Source: Vulcanimicrobiia bacterium (GTDB taxonomy: Bacteria > Vulcanimicrobiota > Vulcanimicrobiia > Vulcanimicrobiales > Vulcanimicrobiaceae). From it: DNA of 42,481 bases. The position numbers and the translations under genes were made by a program. Below, piece after piece: positions 23,937 through 31,874 of the stretch. The stretch is from NCBI GenBank assembly GCA_025451135.1, contig JANWKW010000088.1, positions 1 to 42,481 on the forward strand, in the 5' to 3' direction. How positions within the stretch are numbered: position 1 is the first letter of the stretch; the number at the start of each line of letters is the position of its first letter. The notes under the pieces are model-generated. The model was not told the origin of the DNA and did no database searches. It saw only the letters and a program-made list of their open reading frames with translations.

Positions 23937-24884
23937 TCAATCGATCGAGGCCGTGTCGCTCACAATCGGACGGCTCTGCGTACGAACGGACGGAAAACGC
24001 GCGAACGGCACGACCCCCGTCGATCGCCGGACGGCGCTCGGCGTCAATCCCGCGACGCGGCGCATGCAGCGCGCCATGGGGCTCTGGGTCGCGAAGCCCG
24101 CCCGCAGTGCGAGTTCGCTGAGCGGGAGGTCCTCGCTCAGGATCGCGTCGATCGCGTAGCGCACGCGCCGCCGGATGACGTGCTGGTGCAGCGGCAATCC
24201 GACGGCATCGCGGAAGAGCGTCTTGAGATGCGACGGGCTCAGATTGGCGACGCGCGCGAGTTCGACCAGCGAGAGATCGTGCGAGAGATGGTCGTCGATG
24301 AACGCGATGACGCGCCGCAGCCGCGTCTGCGAGAGCTTCGCCGGGCCGCGACGGCTGCCGTCGTACGCGGACCGGCGCAGCAGATGCGTCGCCAGCGCCA
24401 TGCCCAGGCTCTCGGCATAGACGCGCCCGAGGGGGTCCGCGCTCTCGACCTCATGTTTGAGCGCCCAGCATAGATGTTCGATCCGGGGATCGCGGAAGTA
24501 CAGGTTCGGGGCGATCGCGGAACGCTCGGGGTCCAGCCCGAGCCCTTCGGCGGCGGCATGCACGAGCGAGGCTTCGAGGAAGATGGCGACCTCGGTCGCG
24601 TTCGCCTCGTGCTGCCAGGCGGCATCGCTGCCGATCGGGATGACCTGCAGGTCGCCGCGCACGCGCAATCGCTGCGAGGCCGCCCCGTCGCACCGGCAGG
24701 CCGCGGCCAGCGGTTCGCTCAGGTGCATGCTGACCATGGTCGCGCCTGTCCGCTGGTTCTCGAGATAGCCCGGCGTGGTGTCGTAGATGGTCGCGTGGAA
24801 TCCCGTCCAATGGCGGTCCCGGCTGCTCTCGCGCGCGGTCAGCTGCATCGGCACCTCGTCGAGCGGAGACCGGCATTCGTCCAT
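23937..24884 (-). CDS. AraC-family transcriptional regulator
   Basis: A 315-residue regulator with an N-terminal ligand-sensing region (about 1-190, cupin-like, no clear motif) and a C-terminal double helix-turn-helix. The first HTH is in LSLVELARVANLSPSHLKTLF. The second is in LPLSELALRAGFATQSPMARCM followed by VAGLTPSAVR; the usual SHFxRxF is changed to SPMARCM, but the GxTPSxxR end is kept. It lies directly upstream of the receptor on the same strand, so it probably controls that receptor. The start may be ATG 24884, or ATG 24848, which has a better GAGG site; TTATAT lies eight bases before the first. A 30-residue tail follows the DNA-binding domain. Confidence 0.88.
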   Translation of the reverse strand: MDECRSPLDEVPMQLTARESSRDRHWTGFHATIYDTTPGYLENQRTGATMVSMHLSEPLAAACRCDGAASQRLRVRGDLQVIPIGSDAAWQHEANATEVAIFLEASLVHAAAEGLGLDPERSAIAPNLYFRDPRIEHLCWALKHEVESADPLGRVYAESLGMALATHLLRRSAYDGSRRGPAKLSQTRLRRVIAFIDDHLSHDLSLVELARVANLSPSHLKTLFRDAVGLPLHQHVIRRRVRYAIDAILSEDLPLSELALRAGFATQSPMARCMRRVAGLTPSAVRRSTGVVPFARFPSVRTQSRPIVSDTASID

Positions 24885-24954
24885 GGCAGTGGATATAATG
24901 CACGGGCTGCCGTCGATGTGCCGTAAAAACTGCCCGATCTCTGCCAGTCGCGCT

Positions 24955-25719
24955 TCAGGGAAGGCGGAATAGGTCGCGGGCCGCGGCAGCGGTGCCGGCC
25001 GTCACGGCTACGAGCGGCTCCCCGAGCACCTCCGCCAGCTTCGCCGCCGTCGCGGCGACGAAGGCGGGTTCGTTGCGTTTGCCGCGATGGGGGATCGGGG
25101 CCAGGTACGGGCAGTCGGTCTCGAGGATCAGCGGCGCGAGCCCGACCGCGCGGACGGCGTCCCGCAGCCCGTCGGCGGTCTTGAACGTCAGGACGCCGCC
25201 GATGCCGAGTTTGAGATCGAACTCCCCCACGTAGATCTTCGCCTGTTCGGCATCGCCGGTGAAGCAGTGGATCACGCCGCGCATACCGGGAACGAACTCG
25301 TCGCGCAGGATCGCGACGAAGTCGTCGAAGGCATCGCGGTGGTGGAAGATCAACGGCAGGTCGCGTTCGCGCGCGAGGCGCATCTGCGCGCGCAGCACGC
25401 GTGCCTGCGCGTCGCGCGGGCTGTGGTCGTAGTAGTAGTCGAGCCCGGTCTCGCCGATCGCGGCCACCGCCGGATCCGCCAGCAAGGGCGCGAACGCGGC
25501 GGCCAGGTCCTCGGGCGCATCCTTGGCCTCGTGCGGGTGGATGCCGACCGACGCGCGCAGCCCGTACTCGCGCGCGCACGCGATCGCGCGTCCGCTATCG
25601 GCCAGATCGCAGCCGACGGTGAGCATCGCGTCCACGCCGGCCGCCCGCGCGCGCGCGACGACCTCCGCGCGATCCACGTCGAACGCCTTGTCGTGGACGT
25701 GCGCGTGGCTGTCGATCAC
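24955..25719 (-). CDS. tatD: TatD-family metal-dependent DNase
   Basis: A 254-residue TIM-barrel hydrolase. Metal ligands follow the TatD order: H5 and H7 in DSHAHVHD, Glu in AIGETGLDYYY, His in LIFHHRDAFDD, His in VIHCFTGD, and Asp in LILETDCPYLAP. TatD enzymes are Mg-dependent 3'-5' exonucleases linked to DNA repair and, in some species, to RNA turnover. GTG 25719 overlaps the diguanylate cyclase stop by four bases (GTGA). tatD next to metG and rsmI is a recurring bacterial arrangement, here interrupted by the cyclase gene. Despite its name it is not part of the Tat export machinery. Confidence 0.95.
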   Translation of the reverse strand: MIDSHAHVHDKAFDVDRAEVVARARAAGVDAMLTVGCDLADSGRAIACAREYGLRASVGIHPHEAKDAPEDLAAAFAPLLADPAVAAIGETGLDYYYDHSPRDAQARVLRAQMRLARERDLPLIFHHRDAFDDFVAILRDEFVPGMRGVIHCFTGDAEQAKIYVGEFDLKLGIGGVLTFKTADGLRDAVRAVGLAPLILETDCPYLAPIPHRGKRNEPAFVAATAAKLAEVLGEPLVAVTAGTAAAARDLFRLP

Positions 25720-27383
25720 GCGGTCAGCTCGACGACCATGTTGCGGCCGCGGCGTTTGGCCGTATAGAGCGCGTTGTCGGCGCGGGCCAGCGCGCTTTCG
25801 AGCGACTCGCCGACCTCGAGCGTCGCGACCCCGACCGAGCACGTGACCGGCGTGCCGTCGGCGTGGAACAGCCCGCACGCTTCGATGCCGGCGCGCAATC
25901 GCTCGGCGACCGCGAGCGCGGTCTCGCTGCTGGCGCGCGGCATGACGACCAGGAACTCTTCTCCGCCGAACCGTCCGGCCCGGTCGCCGTCGCGCACGTT
26001 GCGCGCCACGATCTCGCCGACCGTACGCAGGCAGCGATCGCCGGCCAGATGGCCGAGGCGGTCGTTGATCGCCTTGAAGTGGTCGATGTCGAGCAGCAGC
26101 AGCGCGCCCGGTTCGGCCGGCTCGCCTTCGAGCGTAGCGCGGACGTAATCGAGGATGGTCGAGCGGTTCGCGAGCTGCGTGAGCCCGTCGATCTCGGCCG
26201 CCTCTTGAGCGCGCTGGATGTTGCCGAGATCGCGCAGCAGCGGCGCGAGTTCGCGCGCGGTCTGCACCAGCTTCTCGGGGTTGCCGATCCGCCCGTCGCG
26301 GGCGTTGCGCAGCGCGCAGATCGCGCCGATCAGATGGCCGTGCTCGTCGTACGCGCCGGCCGCCACCACCGAACGCGACCCGTCCTCGCTCGCGAGCCAG
26401 CCGCCGCGGCGATCGGTCAGCCGGCGCACGGCCGCGGCCCGCAGGAGGTCGAACTCGCCGTCGCGCGGCGGACCTATGCTGGTGACGACGCGCCACTCGG
26501 CATCCCGCCCGATCGCGGCCACCACCTGGATGGTCTCGCGAGCGGAGCCGCCGAGCGACGCCGCCACCACCGAGTTGATCTGCGGGATGGGATCGCGCTC
26601 GACGAGCATGGCGGTGATGGCGTCGCGGGTCATGCGCAGGCGCGCGTTCTCGCTGCGCGCGAGATAGAGCGAACGCGCGATGACGGCCAGGGTCGGAAGC
26701 GGCAGCCAGGCCAGCAGCGCGAAGAGCGGCCCGGCCCGCAGCATGAACTCGCAGCAGGCGTACGCCCAGATCGCCTGGATCGCGAGCAGTCCCCACAGGT
26801 GCCGGTCGCGCAGGTAGCGCTTCCAGACGCGTTCGATCGGCAGGCGCTCGCGCCAGGCCGTCGTCGGAAGATGCCAGAGGTAGATGAAGGCCAGCAGCGC
26901 CAGCATCATCGCGACCTCGAACGCCAAGAACGCCTGCGGCGTGAAGGCGAAAACGCTCTGCGGGAGTCGCGAGCGGAACGCGTCGCCGAACAGGAAGAAG
27001 ATCGCGCGCGATCCGCCGCCGAACGCGAGCGCCGACCAGTCGGCCCGCCGCCGGAGCAGCCGCGAGACCGGGAACCCGATCAGGGTCGCGATGGCGGCCG
27101 CCGCGCCGCCCGCCACGATGAAGAGCGAGAGCGTGATCGGCAGGTCCAGCGAGACCGAATCCTCGACCGTGTGCGAACGCTTGCCGCGCAGGCCGCGCAG
27201 CGGCACGCTGTAGCGGACCGCGATCGCGATCATCGCGATCGCGACGCCGATCAGGATGCGGACGTCGAGACGTCCGAGCGAGGGATCGTGCGGCGCGCGC
27301 CACGCGACCGCGACCGCCGCGACGGCGAACGTGAGCACGTTGAACGTGCGGATCACGTTGCGCGGTCGAAGCTGGACGCTCAC
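25716..27383 (-). CDS. Membrane-bound diguanylate cyclase (7TM-like, GAF-like, GGEEF)
   Basis: A 555-residue protein. The first 260 residues hold about seven hydrophobic segments, like an integral-membrane sensor. Residues about 280-400 form a GAF-like region (LVERDPIPQINSVVAAS through HGHLIGAICALRNA). The C-terminus is a GGDEF domain with the active-site motif G473-G-E-E-F and an inhibitory-site RxxD as R464-D-G-D; LLLLDIDHFKAINDRLGH carries the substrate Asp residues. It should make cyclic di-GMP and be feedback-inhibited. GTG 27383 overlaps the metG stop as GTGA, and its own stop overlaps tatD the same way, so it is translationally locked between two housekeeping genes. The sensed signal is unknown. 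Confidence 0.93.
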   Translation of the reverse strand: MSVQLRPRNVIRTFNVLTFAVAAVAVAWRAPHDPSLGRLDVRILIGVAIAMIAIAVRYSVPLRGLRGKRSHTVEDSVSLDLPITLSLFIVAGGAAAAIATLIGFPVSRLLRRRADWSALAFGGGSRAIFFLFGDAFRSRLPQSVFAFTPQAFLAFEVAMMLALLAFIYLWHLPTTAWRERLPIERVWKRYLRDRHLWGLLAIQAIWAYACCEFMLRAGPLFALLAWLPLPTLAVIARSLYLARSENARLRMTRDAITAMLVERDPIPQINSVVAASLGGSARETIQVVAAIGRDAEWRVVTSIGPPRDGEFDLLRAAAVRRLTDRRGGWLASEDGSRSVVAAGAYDEHGHLIGAICALRNARDGRIGNPEKLVQTARELAPLLRDLGNIQRAQEAAEIDGLTQLANRSTILDYVRATLEGEPAEPGALLLLDIDHFKAINDRLGHLAGDRCLRTVGEIVARNVRDGDRAGRFGGEEFLVVMPRASSETALAVAERLRAGIEACGLFHADGTPVTCSVGVATLEVGESLESALARADNALYTAKRRGRNMVVELTA

Positions 27384-28900
27384 GTCGGAGCGAGTTCGAT
27401 CCGCGGGAACAGGGCCTCTCCCGGCTGCGTCCGCGTTCCGGGCGCGAGGCCGCCCCACACCAGCGCCGCCTCCCAATCCGCGCCGATCGCGCCCTCGACG
27501 CCGAGCTGCCGCCAGATCTCGCGCGCGCGTTCCGGCATCACCGGCGCGAGCAGCATCGCGAGCCAGCGCAGACCCTCGCACAGGTCGTAGAGCAGCGCGT
27601 CCAGCTCCTCGTGCCGCTCTTCTTTGTAGAGCGCCCACGGCTTGCGATCGTCGATGGCGCGGTTGAGCGCGTTCACCAGCTCCCAGACGGACTCCAGCGC
27701 GCCGCGGAAATCGAGCGCGAAGGTCTTCTCCGCCACGGTCGCGGGCAGGGCGGCGAAGCGCGCGCCGAACGCGTCGTCGCGGCCGCGTTCGGGCACGACC
27801 CCGCCGCGGTACTTCTGCAGCATCGCGAGCGAGCGGCGCATCAGATTGCCGAGGTCGTTGCCGAGGTCGTGGTTGTGACGCTGCGCGATCTTCTCTTCGC
27901 TATACGAGAAGTCGCTTCCGAACGGAGCCTCGCGCAGGAGGAAATAGCGCAGCGAATCGGCGCCGAACTTCTCGGCCAGCGCGACCGGATCGACCGCGTT
28001 GCCGAGCGACTTGCCGATCTTCTGGCCGTCGAGCGTGATCCAGCCGTGCGCGAAGACCTGCTGGGGCGCCTCTTCGCCGATCGCCCACAGCACGGCCGGC
28101 CAGATGATGGTGTGGAAGCGCGCGATCTCCTTGCCGACCAGCTGGACGGTCGCCGGCCAGAACTTCTTGAAGAGCGCATCCTCGTCGGACCACCCGAGCG
28201 CGGTGATGTAGTTGAGGAGCGCGTCGAACCAGACGTAGATCACGCCGCCGCCGCCCGGGATCGGGATGCCCCAATCGAATTTCGTGCGCGAGATCGAGAA
28301 GTCGTCGAGACCCTCTTCGAGCAGCGCCATCATCTCGTTGTAGACCGGGCGCGGACGCACGAATTCGGGATTCTCCCGGAAGTACGCGATCAACCGGTCG
28401 CGGTACTTCGAGAGACGGAAGAACCAGTCGTCCTCGGAGAGCCATTCGACCGTGCGGCCGCAGGTCGGGCACTTGCCGTCGACGAGCTTGGATTCGAGCC
28501 AGAACGTCTCGTCTTGGACGCAGTACCAGCCTTCGTACTTTCCGAGATAGACGTCGCCGTTCTCGCGCAGCCGGTCGAAGATCTTCTGCACGACGCGCTC
28601 GTGACGCGGCTCGGTCGTGCGGATGAAATCGTCGTACGCCACGTTGTAGAGCGCGAAGAGCGCCTTCCAGCGCGGCACCAGCTCGTCGCACCACTCCTGC
28701 GGGGTCTTGCCGGCGGCGCGGGCCGCGTCGGCGACCTTCTGGCCGTGCTCGTCGGTGCCGGTCAGGAAGTGCGCGTCGCCGCGGGTGCGGGCCGTCCGCG
28801 CGAGCACGTCCGCGACCACGGTGGTGTACGCGTGGCCGATATGCGGATTCCCGCTGATGTAATAGATCGGGGTGGTGACGTAAAAAGGACGGTGGGTCAT
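27380..28900 (-). CDS. metG: Methionyl-tRNA synthetase
   Basis: A 506-residue class-I synthetase. H20-I-G-H23 near the N-terminus begins the catalytic domain. GTDEHGQKV, the zinc-knuckle region with CPTCGRTVEW (one Cys pair), IYVWFDALLNYITA and KEIARFHTIIWPAVL follow. The second signature is KIGKSLGN in place of KMSKS. It lacks the C-terminal EMAP-II-like tRNA-binding extension found in longer MetRS forms. The protein charges initiator and elongator tRNA(Met). ATG 28900, 15 bases after rsmI; overlaps the diguanylate cyclase gene by four bases. Complete and of normal length for the short form. Confidence 0.97.
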   Translation of the reverse strand: MTHRPFYVTTPIYYISGNPHIGHAYTTVVADVLARTARTRGDAHFLTGTDEHGQKVADAARAAGKTPQEWCDELVPRWKALFALYNVAYDDFIRTTEPRHERVVQKIFDRLRENGDVYLGKYEGWYCVQDETFWLESKLVDGKCPTCGRTVEWLSEDDWFFRLSKYRDRLIAYFRENPEFVRPRPVYNEMMALLEEGLDDFSISRTKFDWGIPIPGGGGVIYVWFDALLNYITALGWSDEDALFKKFWPATVQLVGKEIARFHTIIWPAVLWAIGEEAPQQVFAHGWITLDGQKIGKSLGNAVDPVALAEKFGADSLRYFLLREAPFGSDFSYSEEKIAQRHNHDLGNDLGNLMRRSLAMLQKYRGGVVPERGRDDAFGARFAALPATVAEKTFALDFRGALESVWELVNALNRAIDDRKPWALYKEERHEELDALLYDLCEGLRWLAMLLAPVMPERAREIWRQLGVEGAIGADWEAALVWGGLAPGTRTQPGEALFPRIELAPT

Positions 28901-28915
28901 AGGGGTCCCGCCTCT

Positions 28916-29764
28916 TTACCGCTTCGCGCCGACGCTCTCCCTCTGCGCGTGCTTGCGTTCGACGGCGCGCGCGTAGAGGTCGCGGCGCTCACCCAAGCCG
29001 CGCTCCGCGAGCGACCGTGCGATCTCGGCGACCGGAGCCCCTTCGGCCAGGAGCCGGTCGATGGCGACGTCGACGCCCGCCGGCGCCGGCGCCGGCGCCG
29101 GCTCCTGGGGCGCGACCGCGAAGGCGATCTCGCCGCGGATCGGATCGGGGAGGGCGGCCGCGACCTCGGCGGCCGTGCCCAGGATCTGCAGCTCGTGCAG
29201 CTTCGTATACTCGCGGACCAGGAAGACGCGCGCCTCCGGGGCCACCGCGGTCAGGTCGCGCAGGGTCGCGAGGATGCGCTGAGGCGACTCGTACCAGAGC
29301 GTGGTGGCGCCGCTGCCGAAAGCGGCTCGCAGCGCGTCGCGGCGCGCTCCGCTCGCGCGCGGGGGGAAGCCCTCGAAGACGAACCGTCGCAGGTCGAAGC
29401 CGGACAGGACCGCGACGCCGAGGGCCGCGCTCGCGCCCGGCAAGACGTCGACCGCGACGCCGTCGCGCCGGGCCGCGGCGACCAGCTCGGTGCCGGGATC
29501 GGAGATACCGGGCATGCCGGCGTCGGTGGTGACGACCACGTTCTGGGTGCGCGCGCGCTCCAGGATGCCGGCGGTCGCGCCGGCCGCGTTCTGCTCGCGG
29601 TACGACCAGATCTCCTTGCCCGGCAGTGCGAGAGCGCCCAGCAGCTTGCGTGCGACCCGGGTATCCTCGGCGACGATCAGGTCGCACTCGCGCAGCGCGT
29701 CGAGTCCGCGCAGCGTCATGTCGCGCAGGTTCCCGAGCGGCGTCGGCACGAGGATGAGCGGCAT
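28916..29764 (-). CDS. rsmI: 16S rRNA (cytidine-1402 2'-O)-methyltransferase
   Basis: A 282-residue tetrapyrrole-methylase-fold protein. LVPTPLGNLRDMT at the N-terminus, IVAEDTRVARKLL, TTDAGMPGISDPG, DVLPGASAALG, and FEGFPPR are the RsmI signatures in order. It 2'-O-methylates C1402 of 16S rRNA in the decoding centre. A Pro-Ala linker encoded by four GCCGGC hexamers (29079-29102) joins the methylase to a small C-terminal helical domain. ATG 29764, 10 bases after the ABC permease stop and 15 before metG. Confidence 0.96.
   Translation of the reverse strand: MPLILVPTPLGNLRDMTLRGLDALRECDLIVAEDTRVARKLLGALALPGKEIWSYREQNAAGATAGILERARTQNVVVTTDAGMPGISDPGTELVAAARRDGVAVDVLPGASAALGVAVLSGFDLRRFVFEGFPPRASGARRDALRAAFGSGATTLWYESPQRILATLRDLTAVAPEARVFLVREYTKLHELQILGTAAEVAAALPDPIRGEIAFAVAPQEPAPAPAPAGVDVAIDRLLAEGAPVAEIARSLAERGLGERRDLYARAVERKHAQRESVGAKR
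29079..29102. repeat. Four tandem GCCGGC hexamers inside rsmI
   Basis: Four perfect copies of a 6-bp palindromic unit, encoding the alternating Pro-Ala linker of RsmI. Copy number can change without shifting the frame, so length variation among strains would be tolerated. Confidence 0.85.
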
Positions 29765-29774
29765 CAGAGCCGGC

Positions 29775-30977
29775 TCAAGAGCGGATGACCTGCCAGACCT
29801 GCTTGAGGTTCGGCGCGCGGCCGTAGAGCAGCATGCCGACGCGATACAGCTTGCCGGCGGCGATCGCGATCGCCCACAGCGCGACGACGTTGATGGCGAC
29901 GCACAGCACGATCTGCCAGATGGGGACGTCGGTGACCGCGATCCGCGCGAACATCACGAACGGCGAGACCAGCGGCAGGAACGAGACGCCGACGATCCAC
30001 GGGAGATCGGGCACCTGGATCGCGACGATCGCGAGGATGAACGCGAACACGACCGGCATCACGACCGGGATCGAGACGCTGCCCAGATCCTCGGTGCGGT
30101 TCACGAGCGAGCCGAGTCCGGCCATCAGCATCGAGAGCTGGCCGAAGCCGAGCAGGAACAGGATCAAGAACGAGACGATCTCGGTCACGGTCACGCCGCC
30201 CCCGAGCATCGCGCCCGGATCGATCGTCCGGCCGCTGTGCATGCCGTTGGCGCCGAGCAGGATTCCGACCGTCACCCAGATGGCGAGCTGCAGGAGCGCG
30301 AGCGTGGTCGCGACCGCGATCTTGCCGTACAGCAGCGGCACCGGCGAGATCGACGCGACCAACAGCTCGGCGATGCGGCTGGTCTTCTCCTCGGCGACCG
30401 AACTCATCACCAGCTGGCTGTTGATCAAGATCAGCATGTAGAGGAAGATCAGCAGCGTGAACGCGATCCCCTCGGCCGCATCGGCCTGCGCCGCGCTGGA
30501 GAAATGCGCGTCGAGCGCGCGGACGTCGACCGGCACGGCCATGAGCGTGGCCAGGCGCGCCTGCGAGACGTCGGTGGCGAGCGCGACGTTGAGCGGCGCG
30601 AGCCGGCGGCCGGCGATGCCCCAATTCTTGGACGGATCCTTCGCGTAGACGGTGACCTTGAGCCCGTTCGCGTTCGCGATCGAGATCCAAGCGGTCGCCT
30701 TGCGGGCCTTGAGCGCGGCGGCGCTGGGCGGGCTCGTGTCCGTCGTCGTCGCGACGATCGCGTAGTCGTTGGCGAGCAGCGTCTTGGCGCGGTCCAGTAC
30801 GCCGGCCGGAGCGGCCAGCACCACGTCGGTCGTGTGCGAGGCGGCGCCGCGCAGGAGGTCCGGCAGCTTCGTGAAGAGCGCGATGCTGACGATGCCGATC
30901 AGCAAGCCGATCTGGAACGGGCGCGATCTGATGCGCCGCATCAGCTCGGTCGAATAGACGACGATGAAATCGTTCAT
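29775..30977 (-). CDS. ABC-2 type transporter permease (NatB-like)
   Basis: A 400-residue permease: one N-terminal membrane helix (about 20-40), a long extracytoplasmic domain (about 45-165), then five or six membrane helices. VMSSVAEEKTSRIAELLVASISP is the coupling-helix region typical of NatB/YhaP-type ABC-2 exporters. Together with the ATPase it would form a two-protein exporter; in characterised relatives the substrates are sodium ions, antibiotics or peptides, but nothing here fixes one. ATG 30977 overlaps the ATPase stop by four bases (ATGA). Confidence 0.9.
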   Translation of the reverse strand: MNDFIVVYSTELMRRIRSRPFQIGLLIGIVSIALFTKLPDLLRGAASHTTDVVLAAPAGVLDRAKTLLANDYAIVATTTDTSPPSAAALKARKATAWISIANANGLKVTVYAKDPSKNWGIAGRRLAPLNVALATDVSQARLATLMAVPVDVRALDAHFSSAAQADAAEGIAFTLLIFLYMLILINSQLVMSSVAEEKTSRIAELLVASISPVPLLYGKIAVATTLALLQLAIWVTVGILLGANGMHSGRTIDPGAMLGGGVTVTEIVSFLILFLLGFGQLSMLMAGLGSLVNRTEDLGSVSIPVVMPVVFAFILAIVAIQVPDLPWIVGVSFLPLVSPFVMFARIAVTDVPIWQIVLCVAINVVALWAIAIAAGKLYRVGMLLYGRAPNLKQVWQVIRS

Positions 30978-31873
30978 GCCGCTTCACCGATGGTCTTGAT
31001 GTAGATGTCGTGGAGCGACGGCTCGATCGCGTCGAAACGGTGGATGTCGGCGGCGCCGACGAGCGATCGCAGGACGGCGGAGAAATCGGTGTTCGCCGGC
31101 ACCGCATAGTCGACCGAGTCTTGATCGGTCGCGACGAATGTCGCGCCCGGCACCCGGTCGAGCACCGCGCGCACGGCCTCGACGCCCGGTGCGACGCGCA
31201 GCACGCGCGTCGCCCAGGCGGACCGCAGGTCGGCGAGCGTCCCGGACGCGCGGTTCTCGCCGGCCGTGATGATGCAGAACCGTTCGCAAAGCGCTTCGAG
31301 CTGCCACATCTGGTGCGACGAGAGCACCAGCGTGGTGCCCTGGGCCTTGAGATCGTTGAAGACGGCCAGCAGCATGTCGGCGTTGACCGGGTCCAGCCCG
31401 GAGAACGGTTCGTCGAGGATCAGGAACTCGGGGTGGTGCACGGCCGCGCACGCGACCTGGACCTTCTGCTGGTTGCCTTTGGAGAGTTCGGAACACGGCC
31501 GCTCGGCGTACTGCCCGATCTCCAGTCGTTCGATCCACCGAGCGGTGCGCTGCGAGATCTCGGGCTCGACCAGTCCGTGCAGGCGCCCGAAGAACGCGAT
31601 CTGCTCGCGGACCTTCATCTTGCCGTAGAGGCCGCGCTCTTCGGGCAGATAGCCGAAGCGGCGGCGCATCGTGCCGTCGACCTTCTTGCCGTTCCACGCG
31701 ATCGTCCCGGCGTCGGGCGTGAGGATGCCCAGGATCATGCGCATGGTGGTGGTCTTGCCGGCGCCGTTGGGACCGAGCAGGCCGAACGTGATGCCGGTCG
31801 GGATCTCGAACGAGACGTCGCCGACGGCCCGGACGCTGCCGAACTCTTTGCGGATGTGATCGACGGTTAACAT
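30974..31873 (-). CDS. ABC transporter ATP-binding protein (NatA-like)
   Basis: A 299-residue ATPase. Walker A is GPNGAGKTTTMR near residue 36, the signature is LSKGNQQKVQ (instead of LSGGQ), Walker B is FLILDEPFSGLDP, and the switch His lies in LVLSSHQMWQLE. After about residue 215 there is a small C-terminal domain like that of NatA/YhaQ exporters. LPEERGLYGKMKVREQ is the Q-loop region of this subfamily. One base separates its start (31873) from the NCS1 transporter stop, so it is in the same transcript. Confidence 0.94.
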   Translation of the reverse strand: MLTVDHIRKEFGSVRAVGDVSFEIPTGITFGLLGPNGAGKTTTMRMILGILTPDAGTIAWNGKKVDGTMRRRFGYLPEERGLYGKMKVREQIAFFGRLHGLVEPEISQRTARWIERLEIGQYAERPCSELSKGNQQKVQVACAAVHHPEFLILDEPFSGLDPVNADMLLAVFNDLKAQGTTLVLSSHQMWQLEALCERFCIITAGENRASGTLADLRSAWATRVLRVAPGVEAVRAVLDRVPGATFVATDQDSVDYAVPANTDFSAVLRSLVGAADIHRFDAIEPSLHDIYIKTIGEAA

Positions 31874-31874
31874 G

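Noticed and set aside
21415..24159. A 914-residue plus-strand open frame
   Set aside because: Antisense shadow of the TonB-dependent receptor; rich in Arg, Val and Glu with no recognisable domain.
24890..24900. A perfect plus-strand TATAAT upstream of nothing
   Set aside because: No plus-strand gene follows for about 9 kb and no -35 partner is visible. On the minus strand the same bases give only a weak -10-like TTATAT for the AraC gene.
27380..28900. MetRS signature KIGKS instead of KMSKS as a possible defect
   Set aside because: KMSKS tolerates substitutions at its second and third positions across class-I synthetases, and the rest of the enzyme is intact.
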